Shown here: piece after piece, positions 7,543-20,081 of the stretch
Layout of the letters: each line of letters starts with the position of its first letter
Position numbering within the stretch: the stretch's first letter is position 1
NCBI RefSeq assembly: GCF_004684345.1
Contig: NZ_CP038469.1
Location: forward strand, 1,054,001 to 1,118,000
DNA: 64,000 bases
Direction: 5' to 3'
Origin: Citrobacter tructae
Lineage (GTDB): Bacteria; Pseudomonadota; Gammaproteobacteria; Enterobacterales; Enterobacteriaceae
Notes under the pieces: generated by a model
Seen by the model: the letters and a program-made list of their open reading frames with translations, nothing else
Told to the model about the DNA's origin: nothing
Database searches by the model: none
Position numbers and translations under genes: made by a program

Positions 7543-10178
7543 TGTTGTTCCTCACATTCCTTGCCTTCCAGGCAATGGGTTTCGGGCAGCGCTGCATTTT
7601 GCTCAAGCCATGCCTGTAAATTGTCGCCAAAACGCAAACTGCGCCATAGCGTAAAGACGTTTTCTTCATGGGTGTAATTCAAATTCACCGTTCCCACTTT
7701 GCCATCCACCCGACTATTACCGGTGACGGCAGCCTGCATGGTTAACACGCCGAGGTTATCCAGATTAATTTTCGTCCAGGAATGGGTGATTTCCATATAG
7801 CGGAGCCAGTTAATCGCCGCACCAGCCGCCATATTATCTTTGACCACCGCATCCGCTGTGTCTTTGTCGATACGCAACGTCATTGGTCCCGGGTTGGTCA
7901 GCCAGCCGTCTTTGATAATCCACTTTTCATTGTTTAACCATAACGGCAGTGCGCCGCTGACCGGGCCGGACATGGCAAATTGTTTGGGGTTAACCGCGCT
8001 GATAAGCTCGCTGGAAGAGATATTCTGCACTCGCACTAATGCCGGATCGTGCTGCGGCATGCGCAGTTGCTGCATCACCACTTTACCGCCCAGCAAGTCG
8101 GCGCTGACATCGCTCAGCAGCAATGGGTTATCTTCGCTCCAGGGATACCCGCCCTGTAGATCGGCGGTGATATTTTTCACCGTAACCTGATTCACCACTT
8201 CCGCGATGCGTAATGAAATTGGCCCGCGTGTGCCAAGTTGCCATGCACCTTCGCTAAAACGAAACGGCAGCACAAAATCGACACCATTGATCTGGTTATC
8301 GGGCATCCAGGCGCTACCGCCTTTTAATACCCCATGACCGCCCGCCTCAAAGCCCTGTTCCGGGGCGGCGGAGAAAGCAACCTGGGCATACAGTTCACCT
8401 TCACGCAGGTTCATTTTCCAATCAGGTGGTACCAGCGGCTGGAATACGGTGAGCGATTGTTTTGGCCACCAGGCCTGACCACGCAGGCGGATGCCATCCC
8501 AGCGGCCATTCAACTGAACCGGGCCAATTGCGCCAGCGTGCAACTGCCCTTTGAACTGGAATATCGTCGGGTCGGTCCCTTCAACGCTGAACTTTAGGGT
8601 TGAAGGCGGCAAAGTACTGCCCCCGGAAAAGGTGGTTTTTCCGGCATCCAGCGACAGCGCGCCGCTAAACGTCGGCTGTGCTGCGTCCCGCACCCACACG
8701 ATCGGTTCATCCATCACCAGACGCGGATTCTCCACTTTCATGGTGCCGTATTGCAGATGATCGAATCCGGTAGAAAGATCAAAAAGTTTGATGGTGTTGT
8801 CGTGCCATTCACCCTTGCCTGCCACATCCCAGCGTGCATGCATCGGCGTAAAACTGCCTTCGCCCCAATATCGCCACTGCCAGCGACCAGCGTCAGGAAG
8901 GAAATCATTGGCCAGACCATCGAGATGCAGTTCAAAACCGCCCATCTGGTTTTCATGAGCGCGTAAAATAGCCTGTAAGCGCCCGTCCACTCCACGTTGG
9001 GTCACCTTGACCCCAGCAAGCGGCCAGCGGATTTCGTCAATATCCAGCGAGTTAATAATCCGTCCACGGGAACGCAGCAGCGCGCCTGGCTCAAAAGCCA
9101 GCTGCGGATCGTTCAGACTGCCGCTGAGTTTAGCGGGTAACATCGCATAAAAAATCAGGTCGCCCTGCTTCGCCTCGCCAGTTAACTGCAACGGCATGTC
9201 ACTGTTATCCATGCTAAGCTTGCCCGGACCAAGGGTTAACACCGCATTTCCTTTGCCCGCATCGCCCTGCGTCAGAATGTTCAAACGCCCGCTTACTACC
9301 GCATTTTCCACACCGGCCTGCCAGTTTTCGACTTTCACACCCAGCCGACCACTTAACGGGAATCCCTGATACGGCCAGTTCCAGCGTCCGTCGCTGATAG
9401 TCAGTTGCTGGCGGGTAATTTCCCAGGGGAGATCCAGCAACGGATCGGCATTGTCCCGCGCCATCACGATCAACTGCCCGCTGTTTTCTCGCCATTCCAG
9501 CTCTGCATCCACAAGCGTTGGCTCCTGCGGCAGGCTAAGGGTCGCCACCGCATGACCGCCCACCGGCAGCCCATCGGGCACCAGCGGCATAGTAAACTCA
9601 CCCACAAGTTTCACCGGCGGTTGCCCCTCAACAGCCGCAACAGACAGTTCGTTTACCGTGAGATTTTGCCCGTGCAGACGCCCCTGGAATTTGACCTTTT
9701 CACCCTGATAACTCACCTGCTGAATGGCAGACGTCAGCGAGAGCGACAGCTTGCCCTGCCACTCCTGCCACGGAGAAAGAATGAGCTTATCGATGTTAAT
9801 CCAGGTGTTGGGCAGCATGGATTGCCATTCTGCCAGCGTTTTAGGCGCAGCGGGCGATGGCTCCGTTTGCGGCAGTTTGGCCAAGCAGGCGGAATCCAGT
9901 TCAATACTGCCGACGTTCAGCAGCCAACGGCTAGGATGCGACAAATCTGCCTGGGTGATACGCGCTAGCGGGCAATCATCGACCAGGTAGCGGAGTTCGG
10001 GAATATGCAGTCCGTGCCGGGTAAGCCGCGGACTCTCATCCATCGCAATGCGCGTACCGACAGGCAACCAGATGCCCGCCAGCGTAGGAACCCACAGACC
10101 CAACGTCATCAACAACGTCAGCGGCACGAGGGTCAACAATAAGAGTAGCGCCAATACGGCCTTATATTTACCCTTCAT
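7539..10178 (-). CDS. ydbH: YdbH: AsmA-like intermembrane lipid-bridge protein
   Basis: 879 residues, the expected size for YdbH. One N-terminal membrane segment (VLALLLLLTLVPLTLLMTLGLWV) anchors it in the inner membrane. The rest is a long run of alternating beta strands typical of the AsmA/TamB/YhdP superfamily, whose periplasmic grooves carry phospholipid. In E. coli, YdbH is redundant with TamB and YhdP for moving lipid to the outer membrane. It heads the ydbH-ynbE-ydbL operon and overlaps ynbE by four bases. The C-terminus (CLEGKECEEQQ) contains two close cysteines. Confidence 0.95.
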   Translation of the reverse strand: MKGKYKAVLALLLLLTLVPLTLLMTLGLWVPTLAGIWLPVGTRIAMDESPRLTRHGLHIPELRYLVDDCPLARITQADLSHPSRWLLNVGSIELDSACLAKLPQTEPSPAAPKTLAEWQSMLPNTWINIDKLILSPWQEWQGKLSLSLTSAIQQVSYQGEKVKFQGRLHGQNLTVNELSVAAVEGQPPVKLVGEFTMPLVPDGLPVGGHAVATLSLPQEPTLVDAELEWRENSGQLIVMARDNADPLLDLPWEITRQQLTISDGRWNWPYQGFPLSGRLGVKVENWQAGVENAVVSGRLNILTQGDAGKGNAVLTLGPGKLSMDNSDMPLQLTGEAKQGDLIFYAMLPAKLSGSLNDPQLAFEPGALLRSRGRIINSLDIDEIRWPLAGVKVTQRGVDGRLQAILRAHENQMGGFELHLDGLANDFLPDAGRWQWRYWGEGSFTPMHARWDVAGKGEWHDNTIKLFDLSTGFDHLQYGTMKVENPRLVMDEPIVWVRDAAQPTFSGALSLDAGKTTFSGGSTLPPSTLKFSVEGTDPTIFQFKGQLHAGAIGPVQLNGRWDGIRLRGQAWWPKQSLTVFQPLVPPDWKMNLREGELYAQVAFSAAPEQGFEAGGHGVLKGGSAWMPDNQINGVDFVLPFRFSEGAWQLGTRGPISLRIAEVVNQVTVKNITADLQGGYPWSEDNPLLLSDVSADLLGGKVVMQQLRMPQHDPALVRVQNISSSELISAVNPKQFAMSGPVSGALPLWLNNEKWIIKDGWLTNPGPMTLRIDKDTADAVVKDNMAAGAAINWLRYMEITHSWTKINLDNLGVLTMQAAVTGNSRVDGKVGTVNLNYTHEENVFTLWRSLRFGDNLQAWLEQNAALPETHCLEGKECEEQQ

Positions 10179-10416
10179 GGGTAGTTAATATCCTGATTTA
10201 GCAAAAATTTAAGCCGGTTTCGACTTGTATTGTGGCATGTTTAGCTAAGCATGCCCACATTAAGAATCGGTGCCACCAAAACATACAGATTATCTATAAA
10301 TAGTGAATTATTCAGAAAATAACATTTAATTCAATAAGATAGGTAATGATTTAATATGGCACGCTGTGACGCGTGCCGTCAGGAATGATTTCAACACAGA
10401 CGCGGAAAATGTAGGC

Positions 10417-10629
10417 TCAATGATGACTCAGTTGTCCATCGCTGTGTTTAGGTCCTATACGACCGGCCTCTATGAGAATTTCCTCTATGAGTTCTTCAAG
10501 ACACTCCTTACCATGGTGATCACAGACAAGATGCACCTGCCGGGAAATTTCCTCAGACTTCATACCATCGCATAATGCCGCCTTAAGCATTAATGTGGCC
10601 CATCGTTTTGCTTCAGAGTGAGTTAGCAT
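10417..10629 (-). CDS. Small hypothetical protein, 70 aa
   Basis: A 70-codon gene between ydbH and ldhA. The ATG is preceded by CGGGAGGGGTT, a strong ribosome binding site, so I take it as real. The protein is helical and charged (EECLEELIEEILIEAGR-like region at residues 42-57), with two Cys and several His around VCDHHGKEC. It has no signal peptide or membrane span. I do not recognise a family. K-12 has no gene I recall in this interval, so it may be an accessory small protein. Confidence 0.55.
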   Translation of the reverse strand: MLTHSEAKRWATLMLKAALCDGMKSEEISRQVHLVCDHHGKECLEELIEEILIEAGRIGPKHSDGQLSHH

Positions 10630-10885
10630 AACCCCTCCCGATATCTGATACCTGTATAAGCGTAGCTGTCCAGATGTGGTTTAGCTGGCTTTTTAACCAC
10701 GTTATATTTGCCGGACGTTGAGCTGGATGAAAATTATCCAGTTGTTGAAAACGAGTAACCTGCCCACACTAACAACAGATGCGTCGAAACTATTCATTAC
10801 GTCTATGACTATCAATAATTTTTTAGATTTTGTAAAATAATTTTAGTTGAATTGATGTGACGTAAAAATCACGGGAGAAAGTCTT

Positions 10886-11875
10886 ATGAAACTCGCCATC
10901 TATAGTACAAAACAGTACGACAAGAAGTACCTGCAACAGGTTAACGAGGCTTTTGGTTTTGAACTTGAATTCTTTGACTTTCTGCTGACGGAGAAGACAG
11001 CCAAGACAGCCCATGGCTGTGAAGCCGTGTGTATCTTCGTCAACGACGATGGCAGCCGACCGGTTCTGGAAGAACTGAAAAAGCATGGCGTGAAATACAT
11101 CGCGCTGCGCTGCGCCGGATTCAATAACGTCGATCTGGACGCCGCCAAAGAGCTGGGTTTGCAGGTCGTGCGCGTACCTGCATATTCGCCGGAAGCAGTT
11201 GCAGAGCATGCGATTGGCATGATGATGACGCTGAACCGTCGTATTCACCGCGCGTATCAACGCACCCGTGACGCCAACTTTTCTCTGGAAGGCCTGACTG
11301 GCTTTACCATGTACGGTAAAACCGCCGGGGTGATCGGTACCGGTAAAATCGGTATTGCCGCACTGCGGATCTTGAAGGGCTTTGGTATGCGTTTGCTGGC
11401 ATTCGATCCTTATCCAAGCGCTGCGGCTCTTGAATTAGGCGTTGAATATGTCGATCTCAAAACACTGTTTGCTGAGTCGGATGTCATTTCCCTGCACTGC
11501 CCGTTAACGCCGGAAAATTATCATCTGCTCAATCACGAAGCCTTTGAGCAAATGAAAGACGGCGTAATGATCGTCAACACCAGTCGCGGAGCACTTATCG
11601 ACTCACAGGCCGCTATTGATGCTCTGAAAAACCAAAAAATTGGTTCTCTGGGTATGGACGTGTATGAAAATGAACGCGATCTGTTCTTTGAAGATAAGTC
11701 TAACGATGTGATCCAGGATGATGTATTCCGTCGCTTGTCTGCCTGTCATAACGTGCTGTTCACCGGGCATCAGGCGTTCCTTACAGCCGAAGCGTTAATC
11801 AGTATTTCCGAAACAACGCTGCAGAACCTGGCACAAATCGCTAAAGGCGAAACCTGTCCAAACGCCCTCTTCTAA
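10886..11875 (+). CDS. ldhA: D-lactate dehydrogenase (fermentative, NADH-dependent)
   Basis: 329 residues, identical in length to E. coli LdhA. It reduces pyruvate to D-lactate with NADH during fermentation in the cytoplasm. The Rossmann motif is GVIGTGKIG (around residues 147-155). The catalytic set is present: NTSRGALID (Arg near 234), the Glu in VYENERD (near 263) and the His in FTGHQAFLT (near 295). The start ATG follows GGGAGAAAGTCTT. It is monocistronic with a clear terminator downstream. Confidence 0.98.
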   Translation: MKLAIYSTKQYDKKYLQQVNEAFGFELEFFDFLLTEKTAKTAHGCEAVCIFVNDDGSRPVLEELKKHGVKYIALRCAGFNNVDLDAAKELGLQVVRVPAYSPEAVAEHAIGMMMTLNRRIHRAYQRTRDANFSLEGLTGFTMYGKTAGVIGTGKIGIAALRILKGFGMRLLAFDPYPSAAALELGVEYVDLKTLFAESDVISLHCPLTPENYHLLNHEAFEQMKDGVMIVNTSRGALIDSQAAIDALKNQKIGSLGMDVYENERDLFFEDKSNDVIQDDVFRRLSACHNVLFTGHQAFLTAEALISISETTLQNLAQIAKGETCPNALF

Positions 11876-11882
11876 TATCTGT

Positions 11883-11904
11883 GCTCCCCTGACTTCTGGG
11901 GAGC
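11883..11904 (+). terminator. Rho-independent terminator of ldhA
   Basis: GCTCCCC and GGGGAGC form a 7-bp GC-rich stem around an 8-base loop, followed by ATTTTC. It begins 8 bases after the ldhA stop codon. Confidence 0.8.
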
Positions 11905-11987
11905 ATTTTCAGACAATCACCGATGATAAAACAGTCAGTATCATTATTATATTGAATGTATACCCATCACGAACGTAGAGAAATTGC

Positions 11988-12407
11988 ATGAAGAAAGTTG
12001 TCACGTTGATTGCGCTCAGCATGCTGATGGCTGGTTGTGTGAGCAATGGAAAAGTTTCCGTCAATCGCGAACAGTTACAGCATCACCGTTTCGTTTTGCA
12101 GAGCGTGAATGGTAAACCCGTCACTGTCGCCAACAACCCACCCGAATTGAGTTTTGGCGAAAATATGACGGTATCGGGTAAGATGTGTAATCAATTCCAC
12201 GGTCAGGGCAAGCTGTCCGACGGTGAGTTGAAGGTAAAAGATATGGCGATGACCCGCATGATGTGCGCCGATCCACAGCTTAACGCGCTCGACGGTATCG
12301 TCAGCGAGATGTTTAAGCAAGGCGCACAGGTCGATCTGACTGCTGACCAGTTAACACTGGCGACAGCAGAACAAACGCTGACGTATAAACTGGCGGACTT
12401 AATGTAG
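11988..12407 (+). CDS. hslJ: Heat-inducible lipoprotein HslJ (META domain)
   Basis: 139 residues, about the E. coli length. The signal peptide MKKVVTLIALSMLMAGC ends in a lipobox (MAGC), with Cys17 as the lipidation site. The mature part is a META domain: FVLQSVNGKPV, the conserved CNQFHGQG loop and MTRMMCADP. In E. coli, HslJ is a heat-induced outer-membrane-associated protein linked to novobiocin resistance. It is convergent with ydbJ, with only 13 bp between stop codons. Confidence 0.95.
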   Translation: MKKVVTLIALSMLMAGCVSNGKVSVNREQLQHHRFVLQSVNGKPVTVANNPPELSFGENMTVSGKMCNQFHGQGKLSDGELKVKDMAMTRMMCADPQLNALDGIVSEMFKQGAQVDLTADQLTLATAEQTLTYKLADLM

Positions 12408-12420
12408 TAAACGCGGTGGC

Positions 12421-12687
12421 TTAATAGCTTCCACAGCTTCCGGCGGCAAGCGACTGCTCACTACAGCGTTTGCCATTGGGTAGCGCGCACAGCCCGATGG
12501 CTGACCCATCCAGTTGACGAGCAACAGAGAGCGAACCGCCAATCATGGCGCAATTAGCTTCTCCAGTACTGGACATTGCGGCCTTCATGCCAGGCGCGAC
12601 GTGCGCGGCCGTTGCCTGCTGAACAGGCTCACTGCTACAAGCCGATAATAATAACGCGGCACACCCTACCCAAAACGCTGCGCGCAT
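12421..12687 (-). CDS. ydbJ: YdbJ: DUF333 putative lipoprotein
   Basis: 88 residues from ATG 12687, the K-12 length; a longer frame upstream adds residues before the signal peptide and is rejected. The signal MRAAFWVGCAALLLSAC ends in the lipobox LSAC. The rest is a DUF333 region with NCAMIGGSLS, GSAIGLCALPNGKRCSEQSL and a final GSCGS. These paired cysteines suggest disulfides. Function is unknown. It is convergent with hslJ and divergent from nifJ. Confidence 0.9.
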   Translation of the reverse strand: MRAAFWVGCAALLLSACSSEPVQQATAAHVAPGMKAAMSSTGEANCAMIGGSLSVARQLDGSAIGLCALPNGKRCSEQSLAAGSCGSY

Positions 12688-12961
12688 CTCTCTCCCCTCT
12701 GAAAAATAACCCAACAATACAGCCATAAATAATAGGCAGCAGAAACACTGACGTCGAGAGGCAAGATCCGCATTTATGCGCCCTGTTTACATTTTCTGGC
12801 AATTTTTTGCCCGCTCCTTTGATCAAAACATTCATTCTGGTTATTCCCAGGACACAAAAGCGAAAATGAGTATGTTGGGCTTTTGCTAAAATAAAAGGAT
12901 AACTACAGGACTTGCATAATTTGGCGGGTCCCTCTTTTTTGCGCAATGTAAGGGTGTCAGT

Positions 12962-16486
<3,525 letters not shown>

Positions 16487-16514
16487 TACACGTAGTTAAG
16501 TATTTACCAGAAAT

Positions 16515-16622
16515 AAAAAAAGCCCGAACAATTGTTCGGGCTTGTCAATTTATTCGCTGGCTAATCAATCCTGAGACGAATACTCCAACGAAAAACAAGA
16601 AGTGACAATAAAGGCATATAAC
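16515..16622 (-). ncRNA. micC: MicC small RNA
   Basis: Read on the minus strand, the 5' end is GTTATATGCCTTTATTGTCA, the conserved 5' segment of MicC that base-pairs with the ompC mRNA leader. The RNA ends in a perfect 22-base palindrome (AGCCCG..CGGGCT, 16521-16542) and a seven-T run. The length of 108 nt agrees with the roughly 109 nt of E. coli MicC, and the position between nifJ and ompN, divergent from ompN, is the same. Hfq-dependent repression of ompC (and ompD in Salmonella) is known for the family. The middle of the RNA differs from what I recall for K-12. The exact 5' end is inferred by homology. Confidence 0.9.
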
Positions 16623-16849
16623 CCGCGCAGAATATCTCAACGGAATTAACTTGTATAATTTTTATTTTATATACTTACCCGCCAATACATTCACCATAAT
16701 TATCACCATTTCCATAGAATTATTTGCTTAAGGTTTTACTTAAGGCGTAACAATTGATATTTATCTCTTTACGGAACTTCTCATTTAGCATGCTTCAACA
16801 CCCTACATGGGTAGTCGCAGGTAAATATAAAAACTAAAGGATTATTTCA

Positions 16850-17983
16850 ATGAACAGAAAAGTACTGGCTCTCGTAATTCCTGCCCTGTTAGCTGCAGGC
16901 GCTACTCACGCTGCTGAAATTTATAATAAAGACGGCAACAAATTAGATCTCTACGGAAAAATTGATGGTTTGCGTTATTTTTCTGATGACACTAACAGTG
17001 ATGGCGATCAAACTTATATGCGTATGGGTTTCAAAGGCGAAACTCAGGTTAACGATATGATCACCGGCTATGGCCAGTGGGAATATCAGATTCAGGCTAA
17101 CGGCACCGAAGGTGATAAAGGCGATTCCTGGACTCGTCTGGCCTTCGCTGGTATTAAAGTTGGTGATTACGGTTCATTCGACTACGGTCGTAACTACGGC
17201 GTCATGTACGACGTTGAAGCCTGGACCGATATGCTGCCAGAATTCGGCGGTGACTCTTACACCAAAGCCGACAACTTCATGACCGGCCGTGCAAACGGCG
17301 TAGCAACCTACCGTAATACCGATTTCTTCGGTATGGTTAACGGTCTGAATGTCGCTCTGCAATACCAGGGCGCGAACGAAAATCAGTCACCGGAGCAGGA
17401 AGGCACCAATAACGGTGGCGCCGATCGTAACATGAAGAACTCCAACGGTGACGGCTTCGGTATTTCCTCTACCTACGACTTAGGTATGGGCGTAAGCTTC
17501 GGTGCGGCATATACTTCTTCTGACCGTACAAACGAGCAGGTTAACCATTCTACTGCGGGTGGCGATAAAGCTGACGCATGGACCGTTGGTCTGAAATATG
17601 ATGCGAACAACATCTATCTGGCAACCATGTACTCCGAAACCCGTAATATGACCCCTTACGGCGGCTCAGACGGTAGTGATAATACTATTGCCAACAAAAC
17701 TCAGAACTTTGAAGTAACTGCACAATACCAGTTCGATTTCGGCCTGCGTCCGGAAGTTTCTTTCCTGATGTCTAAAGGTCAGGATCTGGGTGTAAACGGA
17801 TCTGATGGCGACCAGGATCTGGTTAAATATGCCTCCGTAGGTGCGACTTACTACTTCAACAAAAACTTCTCCACCTACGTTGATTACAAAATCAACCTGT
17901 TGGATGAAGACAAAGACTTCTACACCCAAAACGATATCTCTACCGATGACGTTGTAGCACTGGGTATGGTTTACCAGTTCTAA
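16850..17983 (+). CDS. ompN: OmpC-family outer membrane porin OmpN
   Basis: 377 residues, the length of E. coli OmpN. A signal peptide ([21 protein letters not shown], about 21 residues) precedes a 16-strand porin barrel: [19 protein letters not shown] at the mature N-terminus, the constriction loop 3 signature around [18 protein letters not shown], and a terminal Phe (GMVYQF). It forms trimeric general diffusion pores. The call of OmpN rather than OmpC comes from the position between micC/nifJ and uspF; sequence alone would also fit an OmpS2-type porin. The leader has AAAGGATTATTTCA before ATG. Confidence 0.93.
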   Translation: MNRKVLALVIPALLAAGATHAAEIYNKDGNKLDLYGKIDGLRYFSDDTNSDGDQTYMRMGFKGETQVNDMITGYGQWEYQIQANGTEGDKGDSWTRLAFAGIKVGDYGSFDYGRNYGVMYDVEAWTDMLPEFGGDSYTKADNFMTGRANGVATYRNTDFFGMVNGLNVALQYQGANENQSPEQEGTNNGGADRNMKNSNGDGFGISSTYDLGMGVSFGAAYTSSDRTNEQVNHSTAGGDKADAWTVGLKYDANNIYLATMYSETRNMTPYGGSDGSDNTIANKTQNFEVTAQYQFDFGLRPEVSFLMSKGQDLGVNGSDGDQDLVKYASVGATYYFNKNFSTYVDYKINLLDEDKDFYTQNDISTDDVVALGMVYQF

Positions 17984-17989
17984 TCTGTC

Positions 17990-18011
17990 AGCCCGCTGGA
18001 AACAGCGGGCT
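17990..18011 (+). terminator. Terminator of ompN
   Basis: AGCCCGCTG and CAGCGGGCT form a perfect 9-bp stem with a GAAA tetraloop, 7 bases after the ompN stop codon. TACTCTCGTTTT follows. Confidence 0.85.
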
Positions 18012-18133
18012 ACTCTCGTTTTCCCGCATCGCAATTCCGTTTTATGTAGATCAAAACATTATATCTGTTGCGTTAAAACATCCCACTGATAGATGATATC
18101 TTGCATTAAAGTCTGTAGTAGAGGATACCTGCA

Positions 18134-18346
18134 ATGAATCATCACCCCGTTAAATCATCTCGAATTGCATCCGTAGGTTATGACGAATCCTCCAGCACGT
18201 TAGAAATTCGCTTTCACCATCTGCAGACCCTGCAATATCACCCTGTTCCGGCACGTATTTTTCGTGACTTCCTGACTGTGGTATCGAAAGGCCGATTTTA
18301 CGATGGCGTTATAAAAGGCAAGTTCCCTGAAATTAAAATAAAGTGA
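18134..18346 (+). CDS. KTSC domain-containing protein, 70 aa
   Basis: A 70-residue protein made almost wholly of a KTSC domain: KSSRIASVGYDESSSTLEIR followed by YHPVPARIFRDFL and SKGRFYDGVIKGKF. This domain resembles the C-terminal extension of some lysyl-tRNA synthetases and occurs alone in many bacteria. Function is unknown; nucleic-acid binding is only a family-level guess. The gene has a leader with GAGGATACCTGCA before ATG. It sits between ompN and uspF, where K-12 has no gene that I recall. Confidence 0.85.
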   Translation: MNHHPVKSSRIASVGYDESSSTLEIRFHHLQTLQYHPVPARIFRDFLTVVSKGRFYDGVIKGKFPEIKIK

Positions 18347-18415
18347 TGCCAAAATGTGATCTTCGTCATTGTACATAAAGTGCCATTACGCGGTAAGCTT
18401 TAGGAGGATACTTAA

Positions 18416-18862
<447 letters not shown>

Positions 18863-18870
18863 GCAGTCAG

Positions 18871-18890
18871 GCCCGCACATCGCTGCGGGC
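18871..18890 (+). terminator. Terminator of uspF
   Basis: GCCCGCA and TGCGGGC form a 7-bp stem with a six-base loop, followed directly by TTTTC, 8 bases after the uspF stop. Confidence 0.85.
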
Positions 18891-19060
18891 TTTTCATTTC
18901 ACCCTCTTTTACCCCGCGATTCCTGACCTAAATGTGCTGACATTTTTCCCGCTTATCCGTACCATACACGCCACAGTTTTTATATCAGACTTCTTTTGCC
19001 GGACAATCCGGCGTGATGCATACTCTTCTGATGCCACACTATGAATTGAGCCTCTATTAA

Positions 19061-19996
19061 ATGTCGCAAAATCAAGATATTAGCAAGAAAGATCAGTACA
19101 ACCTGAACAAATTACAAAAGCGTCTGCGCCGTAACGTGGGCGAAGCGATTGCCGACTTCAACATGATTGAAGATGGCGATCGCATTATGGTGTGCCTTTC
19201 CGGTGGGAAAGACAGCTACACAATGCTGGAGATTCTGCGCAATTTGCAACAAAGCGCACCAATCAGTTTTTCTCTGATCGCGGTTAACCTGGATCAGAAA
19301 CAGCCAGGATTCCCGGAGCATATTTTACCGGAGTATCTGGAACAACTGGGCGTTGAGTACAAAATTGTCGAAGAGAACACCTACGGGATTGTCAAAGACA
19401 AAATCCCGGAGGGGAAAACCACCTGCTCTCTCTGCTCCCGTCTGCGTCGTGGCATTCTGTACCGCACAGCAACCGAACTCGGTGCCACGAAAATTGCGCT
19501 GGGACATCACCGCGACGATATCCTGCAAACGCTGTTTTTAAACATGTTCTACGGCGGGAAAATGAAAGGCATGCCGCCGAAGCTGATGAGTGATGACGGT
19601 AAGCATATTGTCATTCGTCCACTGGCCTATTGCCGCGAGAAGGACATCGAGCGTTTTGCCGAAGCCAAAGGCTACCCGATTATTCCGTGTAACCTGTGTG
19701 GTTCACAGCCGAACCTGCAACGTCAGGTGATTGCTGACATGCTGCGTGACTGGGACAAACGCTACCCGGGTCGTATTGAGACCATGTTCAGCGCAATGCA
19801 GAACGTGGTGCCTTCGCATCTTAGCGATATCAATCTGTTCGACTTTAAAGGTATCAAGCACGGTTCTGAGGTCGTGGACGGCGGTGACTTAGCGTTCGAT
19901 CGCGAAGAGATCCCGTTGCAACCGGCAGGCTGGCAGCCAGAAGAAGATGAAAACCAACTGGATGAGTTACGTCTGAACGTGGTGGAAGTGAAGTAA
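19061..19996 (+). CDS. ttcA: tRNA 2-thiocytidine(32) synthetase TtcA
   Basis: 311 residues, full length. TtcA thiolates cytidine 32 of certain tRNAs using ATP and a [4Fe-4S] cluster. The PP-loop is [12 protein letters not shown] (SGGxDS, around residue 47). The cluster-binding pair is [12 protein letters not shown] (CxxC near 122-125), and a further [13 protein letters not shown] (near 213) supplies the third Cys region. In K-12 the gene is split by the Rac prophage; here it is uninterrupted and the attachment core is intact near its start. Confidence 0.97.
   Translation: MSQNQDISKKDQYNLNKLQKRLRRNVGEAIADFNMIEDGDRIMVCLSGGKDSYTMLEILRNLQQSAPISFSLIAVNLDQKQPGFPEHILPEYLEQLGVEYKIVEENTYGIVKDKIPEGKTTCSLCSRLRRGILYRTATELGATKIALGHHRDDILQTLFLNMFYGGKMKGMPPKLMSDDGKHIVIRPLAYCREKDIERFAEAKGYPIIPCNLCGSQPNLQRQVIADMLRDWDKRYPGRIETMFSAMQNVVPSHLSDINLFDFKGIKHGSEVVDGGDLAFDREEIPLQPAGWQPEEDENQLDELRLNVVEVK
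19084..19110 (+). other. Unoccupied Rac-prophage-type attachment site in ttcA
   Basis: The stretch early in ttcA that reads, on the minus strand, TTGTTCAGGTTGTACTG followed by ATCTTTCTTG corresponds to the core I recall for Rac integration in K-12 ttcA. It is a single copy here and the reading frame is whole, so no prophage is present. The assignment rests on memory of the att core. Confidence 0.45.
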
Positions 19997-20008
19997 TCCA
20001 GATATTAC

Positions 20009-20070
20009 CGGATGGCCTACACCGCGTATAAACGCGTGTAGGCCTGATCAGCGGAGCACCATCAGGCACT
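20009..20070. repeat. REP/BIME-like inverted repeats between ttcA and dbpA
   Basis: Two nested inverted repeats fill the convergent gap. GGCCTACAC...GTGTAGGCC (20014-20044) contains an inner CGCGT/ACGCG arm, and GCCTGAT...ATCAGGC spans 20042-20067. Together with the flanking CCGGATGGCCTAC this is typical of enterobacterial REP elements, which often act as bidirectional transcript ends. Confidence 0.65.
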
Positions 20071-20081
20071 CCAACGGGCAT

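Noticed and set aside
9405..9968. Long plus-strand reading frame (187 aa) opposite ydbH
   Set aside because: Fully antisense to a conserved coding gene, with no family similarity or ribosome binding site; shadow of codon bias.
12635..12946. 103-aa minus-strand frame overlapping ydbJ start and the nifJ promoter
   Set aside because: Out of frame with ydbJ, no ribosome binding site and no family resemblance.
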